NCBI RefSeq assembly: GCF_001544315.1
Contig: NZ_BCQG01000001.1
Location: forward strand, 62,001-126,000
Direction: 5' to 3'
Source: Geobacillus jurassicus NBRC 107829
GTDB lineage: Bacteria > Bacillota > Bacilli > Bacillales > Anoxybacillaceae
Length of the DNA: 64,000 bases
Made by a program: the position numbers and the translations under genes. The notes beneath the pieces are model-generated. The model searched no databases. It saw only the letters and a list, made by a program, of their open reading frames with translations, and was not told the origin of the DNA. Of the stretch, positions 43,131 through 50,955 are shown piece after piece. Every line of letters starts with the position of its first letter. Position 1 is the stretch's first letter.

Positions 43131-43144
43131 ATAAAACGCTTTCA
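43131..43144 (-). promoter_or_regulatory. Possible cre (CcpA) site at the head of the lipid operon
   Basis: TGAAAGCGTTTTAT on the minus strand fits TGWAANCGNTNWCA except for the last two bases. It overlaps a TATAGT-like -10 upstream of the SCP2-ligase operon. Catabolite repression would be expected for a lipid-catabolic operon. Confidence 0.4.
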
Positions 43145-43217
43145 AACAATCATCCATCCCGACCTTTTTCGGAATTTTTCCTCATCGTTATGGCTGTGCC
43201 CCCGACGTTTCTCCCTC

Positions 43218-43730
43218 CTAACGCCGCAACGCACGAAGCAAATCTTTCTCCCCGATCAGCTCCAAATACCGCCAATAAAGAGGGAAAGCAGGCACGATGC
43301 GCGGCACAAGCTGCAGCGCCTTCATTTTCGAACCTTTCGCCTTCATTTTCCCTGTCAGAAGGGCGAACGGAAGCTGAATGTTTCCCCCCCAAAATTGGTG
43401 GGCAACATCGCCGCTCGTTTCAATGCGAACATCGGGGCGCGTGATTTCTTTGCCGAGAAGGACTGTGTATTTCTCTGTCTCCTTCGCCTGTTTCGCGTCA
43501 ATGCTGATGATCGCTTCCGGATGGGTAATGGCAAACACAACGGCGATGCGGGAGCGGCTGATATCGGTTCCAATCCGGTTGATTTGCGCCAATTCATCTC
43601 CGTGTTCTTGATAGGACGGATGGCTCCCCCACCATGAGCGCAGCTCCTCCCATGTCCGTTCGCGCGCCGGAATCATCATAAATTCGCCGATGACGCGGTA
43701 CAAATGATCCGCATCGCGGAAAACCGGCAC
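43218..43730 (-). CDS. SCP2-like lipid-binding protein (third of three)
   Basis: 170-residue protein with an SCP2-like fold (AVVFAITHPEAIISIDAK, then DVRIETSGDVAHQFWGGNIQ and LTGKMKAKGSKMKALQLVPRI). GGGGGG is six bases from a GTG at 43730, giving a start MPVFRDADHLYRVIG that parallels the MPVFQSEQELYDVLG start of the gene at 31709; an ATG two codons earlier abuts the ribosome-binding site. It has its own promoter and lies 139 bases before the SCP2-ligase operon. Confidence 0.8.
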   Translation of the reverse strand: MPVFRDADHLYRVIGEFMMIPARERTWEELRSWWGSHPSYQEHGDELAQINRIGTDISRSRIAVVFAITHPEAIISIDAKQAKETEKYTVLLGKEITRPDVRIETSGDVAHQFWGGNIQLPFALLTGKMKAKGSKMKALQLVPRIVPAFPLYWRYLELIGEKDLLRALRR

Positions 43731-43765
43731 AGTCATCCCCCCTTTTTCTTCCGTTCTCTCTCCTT

Positions 43766-43794
43766 ACCATAAAGGAAAGCACCTCTACTCACAA
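43766..43794 (-). promoter_or_regulatory. Candidate promoter of the third SCP2-like gene
   Basis: TTGTGA and TATGGT separated by 17 bases on the minus strand, about 35 bases before the GTG start. Confidence 0.55.
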
Positions 43795-43893
43795 TTCCGA
43801 GTTTTGACGGGGAGAGGGACGCAATGTTCGCCCTGCCATCCTAGCCGCCTTTCCTTTTCTCATCGCTTTCTGTCCGGCTTGCCAAAGAAAAAA

Positions 43894-43935
43894 GGCTGTT
43901 CGCAAAAGATCGTGTTTTGATCTTTTGGAACAGCC
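43894..43935 (-). terminator. Terminator of ackA
   Basis: Long stem: GGCTGTTC (43894-43901) with GAACAGCC (43928-43935) and CAAAAGATC (43903-43911) with GATCTTTTG (43919-43927), then TTTTTTC on the minus strand. It lies just after the ackA stop. Confidence 0.9.
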
Positions 43936-43949
43936 CTTTGCTCGCTGCT

Positions 43950-45164
43950 TCATGAAGCTCTTTGGCTTGTCGTTTCCAAATTCGCCAGCCGCATGACATC
44001 GCGGGCGATCATCAACTCTTCATTGGTCGGGATGACGAGCACTTTGACCGGCGAGTGCGGATAGCTGATGAACGCTTCTTTGCCGCGCACTTTGTTGAGC
44101 GCCGGATCCCAGTACACCCCCATGAACTCGAGGCCGCGCAGCACTTTGGCGCGCACGACTTCGCTGTTTTCGCCGATGCCGGCGGTGAAGATGATGGCAT
44201 CGACCCCGCACATGCGCGCCGCGTATGAGCCGATGTATTTATGAATGCGATTCGCAAACACTTCAAGCGCGAGTTCCGCGCGCTCATTTCCTTCGGCTGC
44301 CGCCTTTTCCAAGTCGCGCAAATCGCTCGAGATGCCCGACAGGCCGAGCATGCCGCTCTTTTTGTTCAGCACCTCAATCACTTCATCAGCGGTCATTCCC
44401 GTTTTTTCCATAATGTACGGGATGAGCGCCGGGTCGATGTTGCCGGAGCGCGTCCCCATCGCCACGCCGGCTAATGGCGTAAAGCCCATGGACGTGTCGA
44501 TCGACTTGCCGCCCTCGACCGCCGCAATGCTCGCCCCGTTGCCTAAATGGCACGAGATGAGGCGCAGCTGTTCGATCGGCCGGCCGAGAAGCTCCGCCGC
44601 CCGCTGGGTGACGTATTTGTGCGACGTGCCGTGGAAGCCGTACTTGCGGATGCCGAACTTCGTGTAATACTCATACGGCAAGCTGTATAAAAACGACTGT
44701 TCCGGCATCGTTTGGTGGAACGCCGTGTCAAACACCGCCACCGCCGGCACGTCCGGCAGCACTTCCTGAAACGCCCGGATGCCGACGAGGTTGGCTGGGT
44801 TATGGAGCGGGGCGAGCTCGGACACTTCTTCAATTTGCTTGATGACGTCCTCGGTGATGAGCACCGAATCGCTGAACTTCTCCCCGCCGTGAACGACGCG
44901 GTGGCCAATGCCGTCAATTTCGTCAAACGAACGGATAACGCCGTAGCGAATGAGCTTATCAAGCAGCATTTTGACGGCGGCGGCATGATCCGGAATGGCC
45001 GTCACTTCTTGATGTTTTTCGCCGTTCACGACGATGGTGAAGATCGCATCGTCAAAGCCGATCCGTTCGACGACCCCTTTGGTCAACACCGTTTCCGCCG
45101 GCATCTCAAACAACTGAAATTTCAATGAGGAACTTCCCGCATTAATGGCTAACACTTTCGCCAT
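43950..45164 (-). CDS. ackA: Acetate kinase
   Basis: Converts acetyl phosphate plus ADP to acetate plus ATP during overflow metabolism. The 404-residue protein begins [18 protein letters not shown] and has [10 protein letters not shown] near residue 87, VAVFDTAFH with the catalytic aspartate, [11 protein letters not shown] and FTAGIGENS near 325. The ATG at 45164 is chosen from homology; AAGGAG is 12 bases upstream. The frame extends 45 codons further but covers the promoter and a palindrome. Ends in a strong terminator. Confidence 0.97.
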   Translation of the reverse strand: MAKVLAINAGSSSLKFQLFEMPAETVLTKGVVERIGFDDAIFTIVVNGEKHQEVTAIPDHAAAVKMLLDKLIRYGVIRSFDEIDGIGHRVVHGGEKFSDSVLITEDVIKQIEEVSELAPLHNPANLVGIRAFQEVLPDVPAVAVFDTAFHQTMPEQSFLYSLPYEYYTKFGIRKYGFHGTSHKYVTQRAAELLGRPIEQLRLISCHLGNGASIAAVEGGKSIDTSMGFTPLAGVAMGTRSGNIDPALIPYIMEKTGMTADEVIEVLNKKSGMLGLSGISSDLRDLEKAAAEGNERAELALEVFANRIHKYIGSYAARMCGVDAIIFTAGIGENSEVVRAKVLRGLEFMGVYWDPALNKVRGKEAFISYPHSPVKVLVIPTNEELMIARDVMRLANLETTSQRAS

Positions 45165-45251
45165 CGAAAACACAGCTCCTTTTTTTGCCAAAATCCGATC
45201 GCGCTTACCGTTAGTGTGCGCGATTGGGCGCCGTTTCACTATGCCTTTTTC

Positions 45252-45280
45252 ATTGTATTCCTCCCGTTTCTGCGTTTCAA
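45252..45280 (-). promoter_or_regulatory. ackA promoter
   Basis: TTGAAA and TACAAT separated by 17 bases on the minus strand, about 90 bases before the start codon. Confidence 0.75.
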
Positions 45281-45293
45281 GCGCGGCCTTGTT

Positions 45294-45309
45294 TCGCAAC
45301 CGGTTGCAA
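45294..45309. promoter_or_regulatory. cre-like palindrome upstream of ackA
   Basis: The 12-bp palindrome GCAACCGGTTGC (45296-45307) with flanking T/A matches the cre core at most positions. Its centre is about 56 bases upstream of the transcription start implied by the ackA promoter, the geometry described for CcpA activation of B. subtilis ackA. Confidence 0.6.
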
Positions 45310-45363
45310 AAAAAAGTTTTTATGTTGCGAAAAATACAAACGGCCTCCGAAAAGCGAAGGCCG

Positions 45364-46353
45364 TCAACTTTCTTTTTCCGCGGCGATCCATGCGTCGATT
45401 TTCGCCATCATCGCCTGCATCGCCGACTTGTTTGAAAAACGAGGAAGCTCAACAAGCAGCACGTGTTTTGGCTTTTTGACATTCGGTCCTTTCTTTTGCA
45501 AAATAAACACGCTTTTTGCCGCCTGTTCGTTTTTAAACATCGACAGCGGCAGCTGCAAGACTCCTTGGACGATGGCCGCCTCCTTTAAAAATTCGTTCAG
45601 CTGCCCTGCCTGCGGGCTCGAGAACAGCGTATTCGGGATGAGGAAAAACAAGTAGCCGCCCTCTTTTGTATAGCGCAAGCTTTGCTCGATGAACAAATGG
45701 TGGGCATACGACCGCCCTTCCTTCGCTTTTAAGGCGAAGCGGGCGGCATTGTCCTCATCCGGGTAATAGCCGACCGGCAAATCGCAGACGACGACATCAA
45801 CCAGCTCGACAAACAGCGGCCTTAGGCTGTCTTGGTTAAACAGCTGCACCGGATGCTTTTGCAAGTTCGCGTTGACATAGGCCAATTTGACGAGCAGGTC
45901 GTCGACATCGACGCCGTAGCTAGCCGCCTGTTTTCCACGAAGGCCATTTAACACCGCCGTCAATAAATTCGCCGTGCCGACGGCCGGGTCGAGGATCGTC
46001 AGCGCCAAATGCGAGCGCGTAAACTCGCGGACTAAATAGGCCAAAAACAAACTGACCGCATCCGGGGTCATTTGATGATGCGGCTGGACGTGTTTGCGCA
46101 TCCCTTTTAACACCGCAAGCTGAAACGCCTTGCGGATCTCTTCGTTTTGAAACCGTTCAAGCATCAGTTCGCGATACTGCTTTTTCAGCCGTTTCGCGTT
46201 CAATTCACTCACTTCGCTTTGCAGCACGTCGCCGTGGAACAAATTTTCCCCCGTCTCCGCGACGGCCTCCAAATACGTGCATTGCAATTCTTCTTGCAAA
46301 ATCTGGGCCGTTTCATCCAAAACCGTAAACATTCGTTCGACCGGCGTCATCAT
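45364..46353 (-). CDS. ytxK: Class I SAM-dependent methyltransferase YtxK
   Basis: Adenine-methyltransferase-like protein of 329 residues with an N-terminal helical domain, the SAM-binding motif [12 protein letters not shown] near residue 122 and the catalytic-type motif [10 protein letters not shown] near 195. This motif resembles NPPY/DPPY of N6-adenine methyltransferases, but no target-recognition domain is evident. Two adjacent ATGs (46353, 46350) follow GGAGGG. It lies upstream of ackA and downstream of tpx, as in B. subtilis. Substrate unknown. Confidence 0.93.
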   Translation of the reverse strand: MMTPVERMFTVLDETAQILQEELQCTYLEAVAETGENLFHGDVLQSEVSELNAKRLKKQYRELMLERFQNEEIRKAFQLAVLKGMRKHVQPHHQMTPDAVSLFLAYLVREFTRSHLALTILDPAVGTANLLTAVLNGLRGKQAASYGVDVDDLLVKLAYVNANLQKHPVQLFNQDSLRPLFVELVDVVVCDLPVGYYPDEDNAARFALKAKEGRSYAHHLFIEQSLRYTKEGGYLFFLIPNTLFSSPQAGQLNEFLKEAAIVQGVLQLPLSMFKNEQAAKSVFILQKKGPNVKKPKHVLLVELPRFSNKSAMQAMMAKIDAWIAAEKES

Positions 46354-46446
46354 GTCAGGGCTTCCCTCCTTTCTAGCCGCTCCCCTGCTCCTTATTGTAC
46401 GCCCGCCTGACTTCACAGGCAAGAAAGGGCGGCGGAAACGAAACGA

Positions 46447-46463
46447 CCCCGAACGAGTCGGGG
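46447..46463 (-). terminator. Hairpin after tpx
   Basis: Stem CCCCGA (46447-46452) with TCGGGG (46458-46463), followed on the minus strand by TCGTTTCGTTTCC; modest T run. Confidence 0.5.
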
Positions 46464-46515
46464 CCGCTGTGATCAAAGCGTGCAACCTATGCAGACGGAT
46501 GTCCGCCGCTCATCG

Positions 46516-47016
46516 TTATTTCGCCGCTTTCGCCGCTTCAATCGCCGCTTCGTAGTTCGGATGGTTCGTCACTTCCGGCACGTATTCGACGTACGTCACC
46601 GTGTCATTGCTGTCGATGACAAACACAGCGCGGGCGAGCAGGCGCAGTTCTTTGATCAAGACGCCGTACGCTTGTCCGAACGAGACGTCGCGGTGGTCAG
46701 ACAACACTTGCACGTTCTCGATGCCGGCGGCGCCGCACCACCGTTTTTGCGCGAACGGCAAGTCGACGCTGATCGTCAGCACCTTGACGTTGTCGAGCTT
46801 CGCCGCTTCTTCGTTGAACCGGCGCGTTTGCGCGTCGCAAACCCCGGTGTCAAGCGACGGAACGACGCTGATCAGGCGGACGTGCCCTTTCGTATCCGCG
46901 AGCGTCACTTCCTGCAAGTTTTGATCAAGCACGGTGAAATCCGGCGCTTTGTCGCCGACTTTCACTTCCTTGCCGACGAGCGTGACCGGGTTTCCTTTAA
47001 ACGTCACATTAGCCAT
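46516..47016 (-). CDS. tpx: Thiol peroxidase (atypical 2-Cys peroxiredoxin)
   Basis: Reduces hydrogen peroxide and alkyl hydroperoxides using thioredoxin. The 166-residue protein has the peroxidatic cysteine in [15 protein letters not shown] near residue 60 and the resolving cysteine in QKRWCGAAG near 94, the Tpx arrangement. GGGGGAGAG precedes the ATG at 47016; the longer frame upstream is intergenic. Sits between ytfJ and ytxK. Confidence 0.97.
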   Translation of the reverse strand: MANVTFKGNPVTLVGKEVKVGDKAPDFTVLDQNLQEVTLADTKGHVRLISVVPSLDTGVCDAQTRRFNEEAAKLDNVKVLTISVDLPFAQKRWCGAAGIENVQVLSDHRDVSFGQAYGVLIKELRLLARAVFVIDSNDTVTYVEYVPEVTNHPNYEAAIEAAKAAK

Positions 47017-47112
47017 GGGTTCTCTCCCCCTTCGGAAAAAATATGTACTATTTCCATAGTAAAATGGGGAAGGAAATTTTTCAACGATTTTGTCCGTTCG
47101 CGCCAGCTGACA

Positions 47113-47140
47113 GAAAAACGCCGGACGCAAACGGTCCGGC
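47113..47140 (-). terminator. Terminator abutting ytfJ
   Basis: Stem GCCGGAC (47120-47126) with GTCCGGC (47134-47140), followed on the minus strand by GTTTTTCTG. Its first base is shared with the ytfJ stop codon. Confidence 0.8.
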
Positions 47141-47601
47141 TAAATATCAAAGTCGTTCGTTGTTTCGGATGCCGCGCCGTCTTTCTTATTTTTCTTCAGC
47201 ATTGCCTGAATCTTCTCGAACGCTTGCGGAGCGACATCGAGAATTTTTTCATACAAGTGCGTGCTTTCGTCCAAATGGAGCAGCTTCACCCCGGACGAGT
47301 TGACGACGAGAAACGCAATCGGCGTAATCGAGACGCCGCCGCCGCTGCCGCCGCCAAACGGATGCCCATGGCCTTGAGCCTGCCCGTTCCCGCCGGGTTG
47401 CGCTCCTTGGCCGTTTTGTTGGCCGTCCAGCATAAACTCGCTGCCGCCCGCGGCAAACCCGAACCCGACTTTCGAGACGGTCAAAATGACGCTGCCGTCA
47501 GGCGTCTCCACCGGGTCGCCGATAATCGTATTGACGTCGATCATTTGTTTTAAGTTTTCCATCGCTGTCGTCATCAACCCTTGGATCGGATGGTTCGTCA
47601 T
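47140..47601 (-). CDS. ytfJ: Spore germination protein YtfJ/GerW
   Basis: 153-residue GerW-family protein needed in B. subtilis for normal germination and made in the forespore. It has HPIQGLMTTAMENLKQMID at the start, VGFGFAAGGSEF, a glycine/glutamine-rich loop (about 63-90) and PIAFLVVNSSGVKLL. The ATG at 47601 is preferred to one two codons earlier because of its spacing from AGGAGG and agreement with family starts. Eleven bases after ytfI. Confidence 0.93.
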   Translation of the reverse strand: MTNHPIQGLMTTAMENLKQMIDVNTIIGDPVETPDGSVILTVSKVGFGFAAGGSEFMLDGQQNGQGAQPGGNGQAQGHGHPFGGGSGGGVSITPIAFLVVNSSGVKLLHLDESTHLYEKILDVAPQAFEKIQAMLKKNKKDGAASETTNDFDI

Positions 47602-47612
47602 GCTCATTCCTC

Positions 47613-48302
47613 CTAGTAGCCTTCATTTGCCTGCTTGGCAGCCAACGGTTTTCGCTTTGGCAACCGCCGTCCGCGCCAATGTTTGATCACCCGCAATCCT
47701 GCTACCATAGCATGCCCGATTCGAAACTGAATCATACATAAAAACGCCGTTTCCGAAGCGGCCCGATCGTAGGCCGGAACGATGGCGACAACGGGCGTTG
47801 TTTTCATGTTCATATAGCGGCTCGCGGCTCCGATGATCATGTATTTCAACGACCAACCAAGCCCTGCGAGCAAGCCGGTCGATGCTGCGTCGCCAGTGCC
47901 AATCGTCGTCTTCCATTCCCATTGCATAATCGTCACGTGACGGTAAAATTGTTTCATAATTTCATGCAAGTCGACGACTTGCTCGAGAAACCGCTTCAGC
48001 TCTCGAAACAGGTCGGCGATTTTTTTTACGGTCAATTTCCCTTTCTTTTCCTCTTTCCCGCGCGTTCCCTCCACTCCTTTTTTCTGGAGAAACGCCACTC
48101 CCGGCGCATCTGAATCCATGTCCAGCTTGATGAGCGGAATGCGGACGGTGTAGCGGAGGAGGCCAAACAGCGTGCGCACCACGATTTTGCATTCATCGTC
48201 GTCTTTCATATGGCGAAACACGACCGTCACCGATACTTTCATCCAGGCGACGAGAAGAAGCAAAAGAACAACCGTTGCGATGACCGCGATGACTGCTTTC
48301 AA
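47613..48302 (-). CDS. ytfI: DUF2953 membrane protein YtfI
   Basis: 229-residue sporulation-associated protein with one N-terminal transmembrane helix (about 2-21), an amphipathic region and a charged central segment (about 80-95, GKEEKKGKLTVKK). TTG at 48302 is the start, six bases from GGAGGG. It is paired with ytfJ, as in Bacillus where the two are forespore expressed. Molecular function unknown. Confidence 0.88.
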   Translation of the reverse strand: MKAVIAVIATVVLLLLLVAWMKVSVTVVFRHMKDDDECKIVVRTLFGLLRYTVRIPLIKLDMDSDAPGVAFLQKKGVEGTRGKEEKKGKLTVKKIADLFRELKRFLEQVVDLHEIMKQFYRHVTIMQWEWKTTIGTGDAASTGLLAGLGWSLKYMIIGAASRYMNMKTTPVVAIVPAYDRAASETAFLCMIQFRIGHAMVAGLRVIKHWRGRRLPKRKPLAAKQANEGY

Positions 48303-48411
48303 TGTCCGCCCTCCCTTTCACCATACATTGTCGCCATCTGGAAAAAAAATAAACCTGCCGTTTCGGCAGGCGGACATCGGTTAGCGGTCCGTTCTTGATG
48401 CGGGCGGACGA

Positions 48412-48882
48412 TCACTCGCGGACGACGATCGTATCGGCGAACTGGTCGTGCATCCCTTTTTTCTTTTCGGAAAACGCGACGAACAAAAAGCCGATGAAGA
48501 ATAGTGTTTTGGAAATAAACTTGCCAATAACTTCTCGGAACAGCACGGTCAGCCATGTCAACGGCGCGCCGCGCTCATCGACCACTTTTAAGCCGAACAC
48601 CATTTTGCCAAGCGTTTGCCCAAACGCTTTCGTCATCAAAACAAAGTAAGCGTAAAAGACCGCCGCAGCCGCGATCGCCGCCGGGGCGAACAAGCCATCC
48701 CGCTCAAGCGGCCAATCGAACAGGCGAAAGAGCGGCCAGATGATGAGGCGGTTGAGGCTTGAGACGACGATCACATCAAGCCAATACGCCCAAAAACGAA
48801 GCCAAAAGCCGCCGTAGCAGAGGGGGCGCTCAGCCGGCGGAAAATGGTCCGCCGGCGGCGCTGTCGCTTGCATTTCCGTCAT
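48412..48882 (-). CDS. yteJ: RDD-family membrane protein (YteJ-like)
   Basis: 156-residue membrane protein with the RDD signature: GFWLRFWAYWLDVIVVSS near residue 26, then hydrophobic segments at about 68-88 and 118-136, and GQTLGKMVFGLKVVDE. Function uncertain; next to sppA it may act with it or in ion transport, as suggested for other RDD proteins. GGAAGTGAG precedes the ATG at 48882. It is 13 bases after sppA. Confidence 0.9.
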   Translation of the reverse strand: MTEMQATAPPADHFPPAERPLCYGGFWLRFWAYWLDVIVVSSLNRLIIWPLFRLFDWPLERDGLFAPAAIAAAAVFYAYFVLMTKAFGQTLGKMVFGLKVVDERGAPLTWLTVLFREVIGKFISKTLFFIGFLFVAFSEKKKGMHDQFADTIVVRE

Positions 48883-48895
48883 GCTCTCACTTCCT

Positions 48896-49903
48896 TTACT
48901 CGGCATATAAATACATGAGCCGCGGCGAGGACGGGCGCGACAACAGGCGGATGAGCCCGGCTGCCTCGCTGTCCGGTTTGGACCAGTTCGACAGGAGCCC
49001 GAACAGCGAGCTCCACGGCGTGCTGCCCGTATATTTCACCACTTGGGCGCCAGCGAGCCGATGATCTTTTTTCAGCGCCGCAATCACATCGTCTAAATAG
49101 CCGAATTCATCAATCAAGTGAAGCGACTTCGCTTGGCGGCCGTCATAAATGCGTCCGTCCGCCAGCTTGCGCACAGTCTCTTTCGGCAATTTTCTCCCGC
49201 TGGCGACCACATCGACAAATCCCTCGTACGACTGATTGATCAGCTTCTGCAAAAGCTCCCGCTCCGCCTCGGTCATTTTGCGCGCTGGATTCATGATGTC
49301 TTTGTACGGCCCGCTTTTGATCGTAACGAGCTCGACGCCGTACTTTTTCGCCAGCCCTTCGTAGTTGATGCTTTGCATGATGACGCCGATCGAGCCGGTG
49401 ATCGTCTCCGGACTGGCGAAAATTTTATCGCCGGCTGCAGCGATGTAATAGCCGCCGGAAGCCGCCATCGCTCCCATCGATACGTAAATCGGCTTATGGG
49501 TTTTCTTTTTCAGCTTCATCAGCTGATCGTAAATTTCCGCACTTTCCGCGACCCCGCCGCCCGGCGAATTGATGCGCAAGATGATCGCTTTGACGTCTTG
49601 ATCCTCTTTCGCCTGTTTGATCATTTGCAAAAACGTTTGGTGGTTGTACTGCGATGAGGAAAGAAACGACTCGGCTTCTCCCGCATCTTGAATCAATCCG
49701 TTCACTTCCAATACGGCGATTTTTTTCAACGGGTCGCCCTCGGCGATGACTTCTTCGCTAAATGGCGACTCCATGAGCGCCAACCAGCTTTCCGACCAGC
49801 CGCCGGCCTTGTCGGACAAGAGAACGCCAACAGCTTGAACAAGCACCGAGATAATGAACAAGGCCGCAGCGATGGCCAACGCCGTCCATCGTTTTCGGTT
49901 CAT
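48896..49903 (-). CDS. sppA: Signal peptide peptidase SppA
   Basis: Membrane serine/lysine protease that degrades leftover signal peptides. The 335-residue, half-length Gram-positive form has one N-terminal transmembrane helix (about 6-28), the SPGGG segment near 113, the nucleophile serine in MAASGGYY near residue 148 and the general-base lysine in KSGPYKD near 200. Operon with yteJ; divergent from nadK2. Homologue in B. subtilis also confers lantibiotic resistance. Confidence 0.96.
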   Translation of the reverse strand: MNRKRWTALAIAAALFIISVLVQAVGVLLSDKAGGWSESWLALMESPFSEEVIAEGDPLKKIAVLEVNGLIQDAGEAESFLSSSQYNHQTFLQMIKQAKEDQDVKAIILRINSPGGGVAESAEIYDQLMKLKKKTHKPIYVSMGAMAASGGYYIAAAGDKIFASPETITGSIGVIMQSINYEGLAKKYGVELVTIKSGPYKDIMNPARKMTEAERELLQKLINQSYEGFVDVVASGRKLPKETVRKLADGRIYDGRQAKSLHLIDEFGYLDDVIAALKKDHRLAGAQVVKYTGSTPWSSLFGLLSNWSKPDSEAAGLIRLLSRPSSPRLMYLYAE

Positions 49904-49953
49904 GGTTTCCCCCCTGCGTCGATTTCCATATTTTTAGAATCATGGCAAACGTG

Positions 49954-49971
49954 GTACAATATTCATTGTAC
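49954..49971. promoter_or_regulatory. Palindromic divergent promoter of sppA and nadK2
   Basis: GTACAAT-ATTC-ATTGTAC is a perfect inverted repeat that places a TACAAT -10 on each strand. The plus-strand copy has TGG in front (extended -10) and would serve nadK2; the minus-strand copy would serve sppA. Confidence 0.5.
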
Positions 49972-50012
49972 ATCGTTCGATCAGATGATGCCATTAGGAG
50001 GACGAAAAAAAA

Positions 50013-50816
50013 ATGGATATGGAACGCAACCGTCTTTATTTTTTTTATAAGCGCGACGACGAGCTCGTCAAACGAGTAAAGCCGCTCATTGCCCTGGCGG
50101 AGCGCGGTTCGTTTGTCGTTGTCGACGACTGCCGGGAAGCGAACATCATCGTCAGCATCGGCGATGACGGGGCGTTTTTGCAGGCGGTCCGGCAGACGGG
50201 ATTTCTTCCTGACCGTTTATACGTCGGCGTGTCGATCTTGCCTGCGCGCGGATTTTACTGCGATTTCCATATTGACGACATCGATCATATGGTGAAAGCA
50301 GCAAAAAATTGGAAACTTGAAGTGCGGCGGTATCCGATCATCGAGGTAACGATCGACGGTGCAGCCTCGTTTTTCTGCTTAAACGAATGTTCGATCCGCT
50401 CGCAAATCATTAAAACGATGGCGATCGACGTCTTCATTGATGACTTGCATTTCGAGACGTTCCGCGGCGACGGCATCATCGTTTCGACGCCGACTGGCAG
50501 CACTGGCTACAACAAATCGGTGCACGGGGCGGTCGTCGATCCGCTCTTGCCGTGCTTCCAAGTGAGCGAGCTCGCCTCGCTCAACAGCAACCGCTATCGG
50601 ACGCTCGGCTCGCCGTTCATTTTGAGCGGCTCACGGACGTTGACGCTGAAAATGTCGGAAGAAACGAGCCATTTCCCGATCATCGGCCTCGACAATGAAG
50701 CATTGAGCATCCAGCATATCGAGCGGATTGACATTCGCTTAAGCGATCGCGTGGTCAAAACGGTGCGTTTGAAAGACAACTCGTTCTGGGATAAAGTGAA
50801 GCGCGTCTTTTTGTAA
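50013..50816 (+). CDS. NAD kinase (NadK2/PpnKB type)
   Basis: Makes NADP from NAD. The 267-residue protein has the NE motif in CLNECSIR near residue 122, STPTGSTGYNKS near 155 and the C-terminal RTLGSPFILS and IGLDNEAL segments, matching B. subtilis YtdI. The GGDG motif reads GDDGAF near residue 50, with glycine changed to aspartate and threonine to alanine. GGAGG lies 11 bases before the first ATG; another ATG follows two codons on. Divergent from sppA. Confidence 0.93.
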   Translation: MDMERNRLYFFYKRDDELVKRVKPLIALAERGSFVVVDDCREANIIVSIGDDGAFLQAVRQTGFLPDRLYVGVSILPARGFYCDFHIDDIDHMVKAAKNWKLEVRRYPIIEVTIDGAASFFCLNECSIRSQIIKTMAIDVFIDDLHFETFRGDGIIVSTPTGSTGYNKSVHGAVVDPLLPCFQVSELASLNSNRYRTLGSPFILSGSRTLTLKMSEETSHFPIIGLDNEALSIQHIERIDIRLSDRVVKTVRLKDNSFWDKVKRVFL

Positions 50817-50824
50817 CACGCAGG

Positions 50825-50862
50825 AAAAAGGGGTGCTCTGCCTGAGCAGAACACCCTTTTCG
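50825..50862. terminator. Bidirectional terminator
   Basis: Near-perfect stem between AAGGGGTGCTCTGC and GCAGAACACCCTTTT with a CTGA loop, A run before and T run after, between convergent nadK2 and mbcS. Confidence 0.85.
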
Positions 50863-50955
50863 TTTGCCGAGCGGCTTATACTGAACCGCCGTTTTTCGCA
50901 ACCCGGCTATCGCACCGCCCCGACAGCAGCCAGCTCGGCAAACAGCCCGTTCCGC

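Noticed and set aside
45242-45256. Four-codon upstream ORF (MKKA) before ackA
   Set aside because: Its ATG overlaps the ackA -10 box, so it would not be transcribed from that promoter.
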